This document shows, piece by piece, positions 12,980 to 19,466 of a DNA stretch of 37,859 nucleotides. Position 1 is the first letter of the stretch; each line of letters starts with the position of its first letter. Source of the DNA: a virus; IMG/VR virus record IMGVR_UViG_3300005289_000066, positions 1-37,859 of that record. One strand, given 5' to 3'. The notes beneath the pieces are model-generated. The model saw nothing but the letters and a program-made list of their open reading frames with translations. It ran no database searches and was not told the DNA's origin. The position numbers and the translations under genes were made by a program.

Positions 12980-13329
12980 GCGATCGTGAATTGCTTGAAA
13001 TGGCGGCAAGGGCTGCTGGCATCAATCTTTTGTGGGATGGCGATAACCCAAAAGAGGTTGTGCAGCACTGGAGCGGGAACCCTGAGGATGGGGGCGAGAC
13101 GCGAGACTATGGCTGGAACCCTCTCGATGATGACGGCGCCGCGCTGCGTCTAGCAGTGGATCTGCAGCTCTTGATGAATATCGGAACAGAGGCGACGTTT
13201 GCAAATAACAAGGTCAATGGCGAGCAGGATAAATGGGCTCGTGAACAGCATAAAGACTCCGACCCGCTGACTGCTACTCGCCGCGCCATCGTCCGCGCCG
13301 CCGCTGAAATCGGGAAGGCCATGCCATGA
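12976..13329 (+). CDS. Hypothetical early protein (WNPLDDDGAALRL type)
   Basis: A 117-residue protein starting MSDRELLEMAARAAG, chosen because this ATG overlaps the preceding stop as ATGA; an in-frame GTG at 12946 is less likely. The central motif YGWNPLDDDGAALRLAVDL and the C-terminal RRAIVRAAAEIGKAMP are recurrent in Pseudomonas and Burkholderia phage early proteins by my recollection. No enzymatic motif is visible. Confidence 0.82.
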   Translation: MSDRELLEMAARAAGINLLWDGDNPKEVVQHWSGNPEDGGETRDYGWNPLDDDGAALRLAVDLQLLMNIGTEATFANNKVNGEQDKWAREQHKDSDPLTATRRAIVRAAAEIGKAMP

Positions 13330-13499
13330 GGCCAACAAACCGATTCTACGCAGGCCAGCCACCAGCCCCCGGCGACCCATCACCGCTCATGCGCTGCCAC
13401 AACTGCCAGCGCCTGAACACGAAAGAAGACTACCGGCCTGACGGGGAGTGTCCGAACTGCCAAGCGCCGTACAAATCGAACGGATCGGAGGAAGACTGA
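13326..13499 (+). CDS. 57-residue zinc-ribbon microprotein
   Basis: Encodes MRPTNRFYAGQPPAPGDPSP and then LMRCHNCQRLNTKEDYRP-DGECPNCQAPYKSNGSEED. Two CxxC knuckles (CHNC and CPNC, about 19 residues apart) suggest one bound zinc. It overlaps the previous stop (ATGA). Small zinc ribbons in early phage operons often contact host transcription or replication proteins; no target can be named here. Confidence 0.7.
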   Translation: MRPTNRFYAGQPPAPGDPSPLMRCHNCQRLNTKEDYRPDGECPNCQAPYKSNGSEED

Positions 13500-13500
13500 A

Positions 13501-13755
13501 ATGAGCAACTGGATAAAGTGCAGTGACCGTATGCCGGAATCATCTGAACTTGTCGTGGTATGGCGCCGCTGGCCCGGTCAAGACGAGTTCGGTCCAGACT
13601 TCGACTCTTGGGAGAATGTCGATGCGTGCTCTGGCGCTTGCGACTGGGTTTTCTCTGAGGATGCTTGCCAAGGCATCGAATGCATCGCGGATGGCCCCGG
13701 TGTTGTGGCGCGGCCTGAAACCACGCACTGGATGCATATCGGTGAGCCAGAATGA
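13501..13755 (+). CDS. DUF551 protein, copy 2
   Basis: An 84-residue protein starting MSNWIKCSDRMPESSELVVV and ending TTHWMHIGEPE. The WIKCSDRMPE start and THWM end are the defining ends of DUF551. The middle is longer than in the other two copies in this genome and contains three cysteines (DACSGACDW, EDACQGIEC). Function is unknown. GGATCGGAGGAAG just upstream of the ATG is a strong ribosome site. Confidence 0.88.
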   Translation: MSNWIKCSDRMPESSELVVVWRRWPGQDEFGPDFDSWENVDACSGACDWVFSEDACQGIECIADGPGVVARPETTHWMHIGEPE

Positions 13756-13862
13756 AACCCGCCATCTACATAGCCGCCTGCTGGCCGCTAGTCGGCGTTG
13801 GAATAACTATCGTCATCTGCTGCCTGGTTTGTCGGGCGAAGCGTGGGGAGATTGAAGAATGA
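13752..13862 (+). CDS. 36-residue membrane microprotein between two DUF551 genes
   Basis: Encodes MKPAIYIAACWPLVGVGITI followed by VICCLVCRAKRGEIEE: one transmembrane helix with a CCLVC cluster at the cytoplasmic edge and a charged tail. ATGA overlaps at both its start (13752-13755) and its end (13859-13862) couple it to the flanking DUF551 genes. The double coupling is good evidence for translation. Function is unknown. Confidence 0.68.
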   Translation: MKPAIYIAACWPLVGVGITIVICCLVCRAKRGEIEE

Positions 13863-14095
13863 GTACCTGGATCGATTGCAACGAACGGCTGCCGGAGATC
13901 GATCTGAGTGCGCCTAAATATGCTCAGCGTGTTCGCGTCATCGCCAGCAATGGCCGATACGTAGGAGAGCTTGAGTTCGGGACAAATGCTTACGCCAAAA
14001 GAGTTGAACCGCACTGGCAAAGGTCGAATGGCTGTCCAGCGCTCTGGGAGCCAACCCATTGGATGCCACTACCATCCGCACCGATTATCGAATGA
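13859..14095 (+). CDS. DUF551 protein, copy 3
   Basis: A 78-residue protein starting MSTWIDCNERLPEIDLSAPK and ending EPTHWMPLPSAP. It shares the DUF551 ends with copies 1 and 2 and has a beta-rich centre (QRVRVIASNGRYVGELEFG). It is closer to the canonical family length and pattern than copy 2. The ATG overlaps the microprotein stop. Confidence 0.9.
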   Translation: MSTWIDCNERLPEIDLSAPKYAQRVRVIASNGRYVGELEFGTNAYAKRVEPHWQRSNGCPALWEPTHWMPLPSAPIIE

Positions 14096-14108
14096 TGGAG
14101 ATTTTGGA

Positions 14109-14630
14109 ATGAGTGAAGTAGATAAACCAGTGGTGCATATGAGCACCGGGCGCCCAGAAGCCGGGCGCCACTACGCTCAGTTATACGACGCCGCCCAATC
14201 CCAGCTCGCTGCTTTGCGGGAAGAGCTGGCGAAGTTCGACGAAGGTATGCGGGCACTGGCATGCAGCCTTGGTGCTGGCGGCTACAATGCTGAAACCCTG
14301 ACGGCTGATCAACTAGTCGGCAAGGTTCAATGGGGAATCGACAACATCATAACGGTTCAAGAGCAGCGCCTTGCGGACGCCGAGCGGCGGAATGAAGTTA
14401 TTTCAGCGGAACTCGAAGTTGAAAAGACCAATGCTGCGCACTGGAAAGCAACCATTGCCGGAGAAGGTCAGATATCAAAAGAGGCAAGACGCTATCGAGG
14501 TATCAGAGACATTCTGCCGCTCAATGAAGTTATTGAGATAACCGCCAATTGCCAAACATCCGCCGAGTGGGATTTAGCAATCGACGTCGCCCTCAACCCC
14601 AATCCAGAGGCCGCGAGCCATGACGAGTAA
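14109..14630 (+). CDS. Coiled-coil early protein
   Basis: A 173-residue protein starting MSEVDKPVVHMSTGRPEAGR, with GGAG about nine bases upstream; the longer frame overlaps the DUF551 gene and is rejected. Residues ~25-55 and ~75-120 are heptad-rich (YDAAQSQLAALREELAKFDE; QRLADAERRNEVISAELEVE). It has a variable C-terminus. It resembles the helical 'ead'-type early proteins of lambdoid phages in composition only. Function is unknown. Confidence 0.78.
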   Translation: MSEVDKPVVHMSTGRPEAGRHYAQLYDAAQSQLAALREELAKFDEGMRALACSLGAGGYNAETLTADQLVGKVQWGIDNIITVQEQRLADAERRNEVISAELEVEKTNAAHWKATIAGEGQISKEARRYRGIRDILPLNEVIEITANCQTSAEWDLAIDVALNPNPEAASHDE

Positions 14631-15036
14631 AACGATTGAGCCATTCGCTTGGGCTGTAGAAATCTCAGGCACAGACAAAATATTTTCATCGCAGAAGGCC
14701 GCCGAGAATGCGCGCCGCCGCTATGAGAAAGTCTTCGACGCTGAACGGATGGAGCCATTCCCGATCTATCGACATCCAGCCCCGCTATCGCCCGACCATT
14801 CTGGTGGCGGCGCCGGGGTGGTGTTGCCGGAAGGCTTCATGATCTGCGAACGCAGTATCTGGACAGAACAGCAGGTTGAGTCGGCAGCCAAATGCATAAC
14901 ATTGCTGAAAGATGTACCAGGAATTACTGCCCGCGATCTGGCGCTGGCGGCCATGGATGCCGGGCAATGTAATGCGCCTGACATTACTCTTTCTGACTTC
15001 CCCTGCATCGACAAGGTCAAGGAGCTGAATCAATGA
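14620..15036 (+). CDS. Hypothetical early protein
   Basis: A 138-residue protein. The N-terminal part (PFAWAVEISGTDKIFSSQKA, AENARRRYEK, PFPIYRHP) looks like a short fold found in several phage early proteins that carry a 'W-A...K-F-x-x-x...P-L-Y' pattern. The C-terminal half (WTEQQVESAAKCITLLKDVP, ARDLALAAMDAG) is helical. It overlaps the previous gene by 11 bases and the next by four (ATGA). No function assigned. Confidence 0.76.
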   Translation: MTSKTIEPFAWAVEISGTDKIFSSQKAAENARRRYEKVFDAERMEPFPIYRHPAPLSPDHSGGGAGVVLPEGFMICERSIWTEQQVESAAKCITLLKDVPGITARDLALAAMDAGQCNAPDITLSDFPCIDKVKELNQ

Positions 15037-15179
15037 GCCGACCAGTCGAAATCCCAATGCCGGATCTGGCCTTCGCATACGAACTCAGGAGCGAAGGCCT
15101 AACGTGGAAACAGATTGAGCGCCACACCGGATATCAGCGCTCGACAATCATCAAGTCACTCAAGAGGGCTGGAGCATGA
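15033..15179 (+). CDS. 48-residue helix-turn-helix microprotein
   Basis: Encodes MSRPVEIPMPDLAFAYELRS then EGLTWKQIERHTGYQRSTIIKSLKRAGA. Residues 12-45 fit a homeodomain-like HTH (FAYELRSEGLTWKQIERHTG; STIIKSLKRAG), as in the DNA-binding part of small regulators or resolvases. It is ATGA-coupled at both ends. It may be a small transcription regulator acting in the early operon; target unknown. Confidence 0.72.
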   Translation: MSRPVEIPMPDLAFAYELRSEGLTWKQIERHTGYQRSTIIKSLKRAGA

Positions 15180-15499
15180 AAAACATCGATCTAGACGCGC
15201 TAAACGCAGAGGTCCAGATGGCGCAGCAGACCGGGCGCAAGTTCTGTTCGGTGTCAGTGGGTGAACTTACGTCGCTCCTGATGCGCGCTGCGGAACTCAA
15301 GAAAATACAGGGTGTGGTTCCGTTCAAGATCGGCTGGTGCTGCCCAGAGGACATTCATCGAATGCTTCAGGGAGAGCTCCACCAGGTCGGGCTACGTCGC
15401 CGCAAAGGTCCAAAATATCGAATCGAGGTTCTCGTCCAGTCGCTCCCAGATGGGCAGCGCAGGGCTGAGAAACCGGTTGCGGCGCCGGAAGAATCGTAG
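15176..15499 (+). CDS. Hypothetical early protein
   Basis: A 107-residue protein (MKNIDLDALNAEVQMAQQTG ...) with an N-terminal helical half including VSVGELTSLLMRAAELKK, and a C-terminal basic segment (GLRRRKGPKYRIEVLVQSLP). It starts with an ATGA overlap on the HTH gene. No family is recognised. It is the last gene before the structured RNA at 15521-15664. Confidence 0.74.
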   Translation: MKNIDLDALNAEVQMAQQTGRKFCSVSVGELTSLLMRAAELKKIQGVVPFKIGWCCPEDIHRMLQGELHQVGLRRRKGPKYRIEVLVQSLPDGQRRAEKPVAAPEES

Positions 15500-15520
15500 C
15501 AAGATGAACGCCTGCCTAAG

Positions 15521-15664
15521 CCGTGGAACGCTGAAGCAGAGAAGACCAGATGCCGGGATGAAACCCATGTAGTCAGTAACCGTCTCTCCTGATGATCAAG
15601 CCTCCCGGCACTGGTCGATCTGAAAGGAGCGTTCCACCGGTTGCTGAGCTAGATGGGTTTTTTT
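15521..15664 (+). ncRNA. Putative pseudoknotted structured RNA with terminal T-tract
   Basis: Three long-range helices fit together. The outer stem pairs 15521-15532 (CCGTGGAACGCT) with 15628-15640, 12 bp with one bulged C. After a symmetrical 11/11 purine-rich internal loop, an inner stem pairs 15544-15558 (GACCAGATGCCGGGA) with 15603-15616, 14 bp with one bulged A. The 44-base apical loop holds AAACCCATGTAG (15561-15572), which can pair 11 of 12 positions with CTAGATGGGTTT (15649-15660) downstream of the hairpin. This forms a pseudoknot that ends in seven Ts (15658-15664). No coding frame explains this. It may be a terminated small RNA or an attenuator for the downstream GIY-YIG/recT genes. 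I do not recognise a known family. Confidence 0.68.
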
Positions 15665-15677
15665 ATGGGTGACATAA

Positions 15678-16181
15678 ATGAGCCAAGAACGAGAAGCAGC
15701 AATAAACGCGATCAATGTGCTTTGTGGGCATACCGTCAAATGCTGCACCGAGGAACGAGCAATGGTGTTGCTTGAAGCTCACGAATTCCTACGTGCAGCG
15801 CTTTGTGCGGACGGGATCAGTGAGTTTACGAAACTTATGGACATCATCCATGAGCGGATAATCCGCGTGATTTACGATCTTCGCAGCGAATGGAGAACCC
15901 CGGTTAAGGGTGTGTACGCGATTTTGTTCACTGATGGGATAGTGAAAATTGGCAAGACTACGAATTTCAGCCTGCGGTTTAAGATGCTTTCCAACCAGAG
16001 CACGTCAGGCGTATCAGCCAGTCAATTCTTCCCGTGCGAACATCATTCAAAGGCCGAAGCGATTGCCCACGCCGAGTTCGCTCATTGCCGGGTGAAGAAT
16101 GAATTCTTTAAAGCGGATTTTGAAGACGTTCTGGCCCTGCTTGCCGACCTGACCGAAATAAACACAACAGTTACACACTGA
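15678..16181 (+). CDS. GIY-YIG-like (T5orf172/MUG113-type) protein
   Basis: A 167-residue protein. Residues 1-75 are helical and unassigned. Residues 78-165 match the T5orf172-type GIY-YIG fold: GVYAILFTDGIVKIGKT (78-94), Arg100 in the following helix, and HSKAEAIAHAEFAHCRVKNE with the FxxxxF strand after it. Proteins of this type are DNA-binding or nuclease-like and are frequent in phages. It follows the structured RNA by 13 bases and precedes recT by 11. It could be a mobile or accessory nuclease or a regulator; catalytic activity is unproven. Confidence 0.82.
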   Translation: MSQEREAAINAINVLCGHTVKCCTEERAMVLLEAHEFLRAALCADGISEFTKLMDIIHERIIRVIYDLRSEWRTPVKGVYAILFTDGIVKIGKTTNFSLRFKMLSNQSTSGVSASQFFPCEHHSKAEAIAHAEFAHCRVKNEFFKADFEDVLALLADLTEINTTVTH

Positions 16182-16192
16182 GGCGTGACCAA

Positions 16193-17128
16193 ATGAGCAC
16201 TGAACTCGCAACCATCACTGGCGACATCTACGGGACTCGTGATTCATTCACGTCCGTTCTGACGGATCGATCGCTGAACTTCGATCGCGAAGCTGAATTC
16301 GCGCTTCAGACCATCTCCGGCAACCCCTACTCAATCAAGATCGCAATGGGCAACCGCCAGTCGGTAGCCAATGCCGTGACCAACATTGCGGCGATCGGCA
16401 TTAGCCTCAACCCAGCGAAGAAGCAGGCCTATCTGGTGCCGCGAGACGGCAAGATCTGTCTCGACATCAGCTACATCGGCCTGATGGATCTTGCCATGGC
16501 TACCGGATGCATTCGCTGGGCACAGGCCGAACTGGTCTACAGCAGCGACAGCTTCACGCTGAATGGCTTCGACAAGCCGCCGACCCACTCCTACAACCCG
16601 TTCGCCAAAGAGCGCGGCGAGGTCATCGGCGTCTACGTGGTGGTCAAGACCGACAGCGGAGACTATCTCACTGAGACGATGAGCATCGATGAGGTGAACT
16701 CTATTCGCGATCGCTCGACAGCCTGGAAGTCGTACAAGGCCAAAGGTACCTCCTGCCCATGGGTGACCGACCCCGGCGAGATGGCCAAGAAGACCTGCGT
16801 CAAGCGCGCCTACAAGTTCTGGCCGAAGACTGAGCGGCTTGAGCAGGCTATCCACCACCTGAACACGGACGGCGGCGAAGGGCTTGCATCACTGACCAAC
16901 TCGACAACCAGCGACCTCGGTGAGACGTGGGTTCAGCGCGCCACTCAGTGCCAGTCGCCAGAGGAACTCAAGTCCGTATGGTCTGAAGGCCTAGCCGCGA
17001 TCAAGGCCGCGAAAGACATGGTTGCCTATAGCCAGTTCAAGGCATTCGTCGAGAAGCGTGGCGAGCATCTGAAAGCAAACACTCAGCCAGTCATCGAAGG
17101 CGAGATTGTTGAGGGGGAAGACCAATGA
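16193..17128 (+). CDS. recT: RecT-family single-strand annealing protein
   Basis: A 311-residue recombinase that coats single-stranded DNA and anneals complementary strands. The conserved N-terminal core includes NPYSIKIAMGNRQSVANA, GISLNPAKKQAYLVPRDGKI and YIGLMDLAMATG. The later segment VIGVYVVVKTDSGDYLTETM and KTCVKRAYKFWPKTERLEQA also fit RecT. The C-terminus is acidic. It partners the exonuclease that overlaps its stop by four bases (ATGA), forming a two-component recombination system as in Rac RecET or lambda Red. Confidence 0.96.
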   Translation: MSTELATITGDIYGTRDSFTSVLTDRSLNFDREAEFALQTISGNPYSIKIAMGNRQSVANAVTNIAAIGISLNPAKKQAYLVPRDGKICLDISYIGLMDLAMATGCIRWAQAELVYSSDSFTLNGFDKPPTHSYNPFAKERGEVIGVYVVVKTDSGDYLTETMSIDEVNSIRDRSTAWKSYKAKGTSCPWVTDPGEMAKKTCVKRAYKFWPKTERLEQAIHHLNTDGGEGLASLTNSTTSDLGETWVQRATQCQSPEELKSVWSEGLAAIKAAKDMVAYSQFKAFVEKRGEHLKANTQPVIEGEIVEGEDQ

Positions 17129-17796
17129 AAGTCCTACATCTTGAGCAAGGATCTGAGGCGTGGCTTCTCGCCAGAGCCGGGGTTTGTACGGCTTCCCGAT
17201 TCGGTGATGCCCGGGCGAAGCTATCACGCGCCAGCAAAAATGGCGTGGCCGGAGACCCGGCCGCATCCTCACTCGACTATGCGTGGTCGATCGCACTGGA
17301 GCGCATCGCCGGGAAGCCGGTTGATGAGTCGTTCAGTACGTGGCAGATGAAAAGAGGTAGCGAGCTCGAGATTCATGGTCGGCTCGCCTACGAACTACAG
17401 ACAGGGCTTCTTGCTTCCGAGTCAGGGATTGCCTTCACGGACTGCGGGAAGTTCGCCTACTCAACCGACGGGCTTTGCGGCGAAGAAGGCCTGATCGAGA
17501 TCAAGTGCCCAGCGGCCCCGGCCAAGATCGGCGCCATATGGTCTGCCCCAGATAGCGCAGACGCCGAGTACATCGACCAGATCCAAGGCGGAATGTGGGT
17601 AACTGGCCGCAAGTGGTGCGACCTCGTCGTCTATTGCCCATGGCTGGAGTCGGTCGGCAAAGACCTATTCATCAAGCGCATCATGCGAGACGAGGCGTAC
17701 ATCGAATCGCTGGCATCTGATCTTGCTGGGTTCTCCAAGCTGGTCGACCAATACGAAGCGATCCTTCGGGCACCGTCGAAATACACGGGGCTTTGA
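17125..17796 (+). CDS. YqaJ-type (lambda Exo-like) recombination exonuclease
   Basis: A 223-residue nuclease that resects double-stranded ends to feed RecT. The PD-(D/E)xK core is visible: RGSELE (78-82), Asp115 in YSTDGL, and Glu125/Lys127 in LIEIKCP, with the downstream helix IDQIQGGMWVTGRKWCDLVVY that completes the active site. Length and order match lambda Exo and YqaJ viral recombinases. It starts on an ATGA overlap with recT and overlaps ninB at the end. Confidence 0.95.
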   Translation: MKVLHLEQGSEAWLLARAGVCTASRFGDARAKLSRASKNGVAGDPAASSLDYAWSIALERIAGKPVDESFSTWQMKRGSELEIHGRLAYELQTGLLASESGIAFTDCGKFAYSTDGLCGEEGLIEIKCPAAPAKIGAIWSAPDSADAEYIDQIQGGMWVTGRKWCDLVVYCPWLESVGKDLFIKRIMRDEAYIESLASDLAGFSKLVDQYEAILRAPSKYTGL

Positions 17797-17798
17797 TC

Positions 17799-18212
17799 GT
17801 GGATTTCAAGCTGGTAACCGAATCCGACCGCGCACGCTTTCTCGGCGTAGTGGCCGGGCTCGACCTGACCAAGCCCAAGACTGTGACGATCAAGGAGAAG
17901 GATCGAAGCGGGGATCAGAATCGCGCTTTGCACGCGATGCTGACGGACATCTCTCGGCAGGTTGAGCACTACGGCAAGAAGTTCAATGTCGAGACCTGGA
18001 AGCGCCTGTGTACGGCTGCGTGGCTTCGCGAGGAAGGCGAGCAGGCGCAGTTGATACCAGCGCTCGACGGTAACGGCTTCGACGTCGTGTTCGTGCACAC
18101 AAGCAAGCTTAACGTGAAGCAGTGCGCCAGCCTAATCACTTGGGTAGAAGCATATGGCGCGCAGGCCGGCGTCCGCTGGACTCAGCCCGATAGATGGGAT
18201 GGAAGGTATTAA
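17799..18212 (+). CDS. ninB: NinB recombination protein
   Basis: A 137-residue protein of the lambda NinB (Orf) family, which binds SSB-coated single-stranded DNA and modulates Red-type recombination. Motifs include DLTKPKTVTIKEKDRSGDQN, RALHAMLTDISRQVEHYGKK and the C-terminal ITWVEAYGAQAGVRWTQPD. The GTG at 17799 is preferred (GGGG eight bases upstream); a TTG at 17793 would give a TTGA overlap with the exonuclease. It completes the RecT-exonuclease-NinB block and is followed by a terminator. Confidence 0.92.
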   Translation: MDFKLVTESDRARFLGVVAGLDLTKPKTVTIKEKDRSGDQNRALHAMLTDISRQVEHYGKKFNVETWKRLCTAAWLREEGEQAQLIPALDGNGFDVVFVHTSKLNVKQCASLITWVEAYGAQAGVRWTQPDRWDGRY

Positions 18213-18216
18213 ACCC

Positions 18217-18240
18217 AAGCCCGGCGATGCTGGGCTTTTT
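18217..18240 (+). terminator. Rho-independent terminator after ninB
   Basis: AAGCCCGGC (18217-18225), a three-base loop GAT and GCTGGGCTT (18229-18237) form a 9-bp stem with one G-U pair, followed by TTTTT. It ends the rightward early transcript that carries the recombination genes. Confidence 0.88.
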
Positions 18241-18252
18241 ATTGTTCTTCGC

Positions 18253-18281
18253 TTGACATGAATATCCGGCATTCCTATAGT
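18253..18281 (+). promoter_or_regulatory. Strong sigma-70 promoter for the homing endonuclease and downstream genes
   Basis: TTGACA (18253-18258), a perfect -35, is followed after exactly 17 bases by TATAGT (18276-18281), a 5/6 -10. This is the best consensus promoter I see in the window. It lies just past the ninB terminator and reads into the HNH gene at 18309 and the small genes beyond. Confidence 0.85.
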
Positions 18282-18283
18282 GT

Positions 18284-18298
18284 CGTATACCCCATACG
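18284..18298. promoter_or_regulatory. Operator-like inverted repeat at the promoter start site
   Basis: CGTAT (18284-18288) and ATACG (18294-18298) form an inverted repeat with a five-base centre (ACCCC). It lies two bases after the -10 box and so covers the expected transcription start. A repressor binding here would block the promoter. It does not resemble the CTTGA repeats at the cro switch, so a different protein is implied. Confidence 0.5.
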
Positions 18299-18308
18299 GA
18301 TTCCATAA

Positions 18309-18806
18309 ATGAACCTGATAGAGATCATATCTAGACGAACTGAATACCGGCCTGACGGCGTATTGGTCTGGACTTTCCTGCCAAGACGAAAAGAGAGAAT
18401 TGGCATGGATGCAGGGTCAATTAGCTCTACTGATGGATATGTCTATATCAAGTCAGAAGGCAAGAGGGTCGGCGCCCATAGGGTTGTCTTCTTCAAGCAC
18501 CATGGGTATGTCCCAGTAGAGGTCGACCACATCAACAGAATTCGAAGCGACAACAGAATTGAAAACCTACGGGATGCCATTACTCACAATAATAATTGCG
18601 GGAACCAAAGTCACCAGACTGGCAGGAGCTCTAAATATAAAGGAGTTTGCTGGGATAAAAACAGGAACAAATGGATTGTCGCGATAAAGGTCAACAGGAA
18701 AGCAAAATATCTTGGCCGCTACAAAAATGAGGAGGATGCGGCAAGGGCGTATAACGCAGCCGCTTCAATTTATTTCGGCGAGTTCGCAAATATAAATGAA
18801 GTTTGA
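18309..18806 (+). CDS. HNH-AP2 homing endonuclease, second copy
   Basis: A 165-residue mobile endonuclease. HNH residues are His57 (GAHRVVFFKHHG), Asp73-His74 (EVDHINRIRSDN), Asn82, Asn86 and Asn95. The AP2 domain covers ~107-158 (SSKYKGVCWDKNRNKW; GRYKNEEDAARAYNAAASIYFGEFAN). The gene is clearly richer in A and T than its neighbours, a sign of recent transfer. It has its own promoter and lies just after a terminator. It shares domain order and the GEFAN end with the 6408-6908 protein but is well diverged. Confidence 0.92.
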   Translation: MNLIEIISRRTEYRPDGVLVWTFLPRRKERIGMDAGSISSTDGYVYIKSEGKRVGAHRVVFFKHHGYVPVEVDHINRIRSDNRIENLRDAITHNNNCGNQSHQTGRSSKYKGVCWDKNRNKWIVAIKVNRKAKYLGRYKNEEDAARAYNAAASIYFGEFANINEV

Positions 18807-18844
18807 AATAGTCCCCGAATAACCACCAGACCGAGGAAAGACCA

Positions 18845-19102
18845 ATGAGTGAGCATACTGAAGGGCCGTGGATGATGGATAAAGGCCATATGATCATCGG
18901 CGGCAATGGGATGCGAGTTGCTTATGCTGATTTGATGTCTGATGCCGATGAAGCTCTTGTTATTGCCGCGCCGGATCTTCTGTCGGCTTTGGAAGCCATG
19001 AACGCCCAGCTCGAAGCTGATGGATATATGGGCACTACATATGGCCCGTTGCGCTATGCGGCGATGGCGGCAATCGCAAAAGCCAAGGGAGAATCCAAAT
19101 GA
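18845..19102 (+). CDS. Hypothetical early protein (HTEGPW type)
   Basis: An 85-residue protein starting MSEHTEGPWMMDKGH, with ADEALVIAAPDLLSALEAMN in the middle. The HTxGPW...A-x-x-I-A-A-P-x-L-L-x-A-L pattern is very common in small phage early proteins; I know of no established function. GAGGAAAGACCA precedes the ATG, and the stop overlaps the next start (ATGA). Confidence 0.87.
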   Translation: MSEHTEGPWMMDKGHMIIGGNGMRVAYADLMSDADEALVIAAPDLLSALEAMNAQLEADGYMGTTYGPLRYAAMAAIAKAKGESK

Positions 19103-19311
19103 CCCCTCGCACAGACTCATACGGAAAGCGCCAGGGCATCATGTTCGCCCGAGAATTCCTCGCCAACATGACCGGCAATATCACTCTTGCTCCGGCGATT
19201 GAAAGCCTGAAGCGGTGCATGGGCAACAAGCCTCCTGCGGTCGCAGAGGGGATCGAGGAAGTCATCAAGGCGCTGGAAGATGCGCGGGATATGAAGGCGG
19301 GGAAGGTATGA
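19099..19311 (+). CDS. Hypothetical early protein
   Basis: A 70-residue helical protein (MTPRTDSYGKRQGIMFAREF ...). Helices LAPAIESLKRCMGNKPPA and VAEGIEEVIKALEDARDM are evident. It is coupled by ATGA overlaps on both sides. No family is recognised. Confidence 0.74.
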   Translation: MTPRTDSYGKRQGIMFAREFLANMTGNITLAPAIESLKRCMGNKPPAVAEGIEEVIKALEDARDMKAGKV

Positions 19312-19466
19312 CGCGGACATACAAAGTCAACTGCGGCGGAATCTGGATGCTTGCGATGATCGGCCTGTCCGCATTCGTTTCGCCTTGGTTTCTTATCGGG
19401 CTGTGGCCATATCCAGAAAGCTGGGGCTGGTGGCTTCCGTGTACATACAGACGGGTGGATGAATGA
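19308..19466 (+). CDS. 52-residue tryptophan-rich membrane protein
   Basis: Starts MTRTYKVNCGGIWMLAMIGL and continues SAFVSPWFLIGLWPYPESWGWWLPCTYRRVDE. One long or two short hydrophobic segments (residues ~11-33 and ~38-45) with seven Trp suggest an interfacial membrane protein. The in-frame upstream extension to 19215 overlaps the preceding gene and is rejected in favour of the ATGA-coupled ATG. It may act at the envelope; function unknown. Confidence 0.7.
   Translation: MTRTYKVNCGGIWMLAMIGLSAFVSPWFLIGLWPYPESWGWWLPCTYRRVDE

Noticed and set aside
15504-15572. 22-codon ATG frame inside the structured RNA
   Set aside because: No ribosome site, and its sequence is fully accounted for by base-pairing segments; the overlapping 86-codon frame from 15312 is a shadow of the upstream gene.
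15588-15625. CTGATGA followed by GAAA, resembling the hammerhead ribozyme core
   Set aside because: The segment between them does not form a stem II closing directly on the core (U opposite U), and the strong helices found (15544-15558 with 15603-15616) are incompatible with hammerhead stem order.
15521-15640. Integron attC-like or transposon inverted repeat
   Set aside because: The outer repeats lack the RYYYAAC/GTTRRRY core pattern, there is no transposase or integrase nearby, and no target duplication is seen.
16331-16858. 175-residue minus-strand frame opposite recT
   Set aside because: It is a shadow of recT, with no start signal and no domain.
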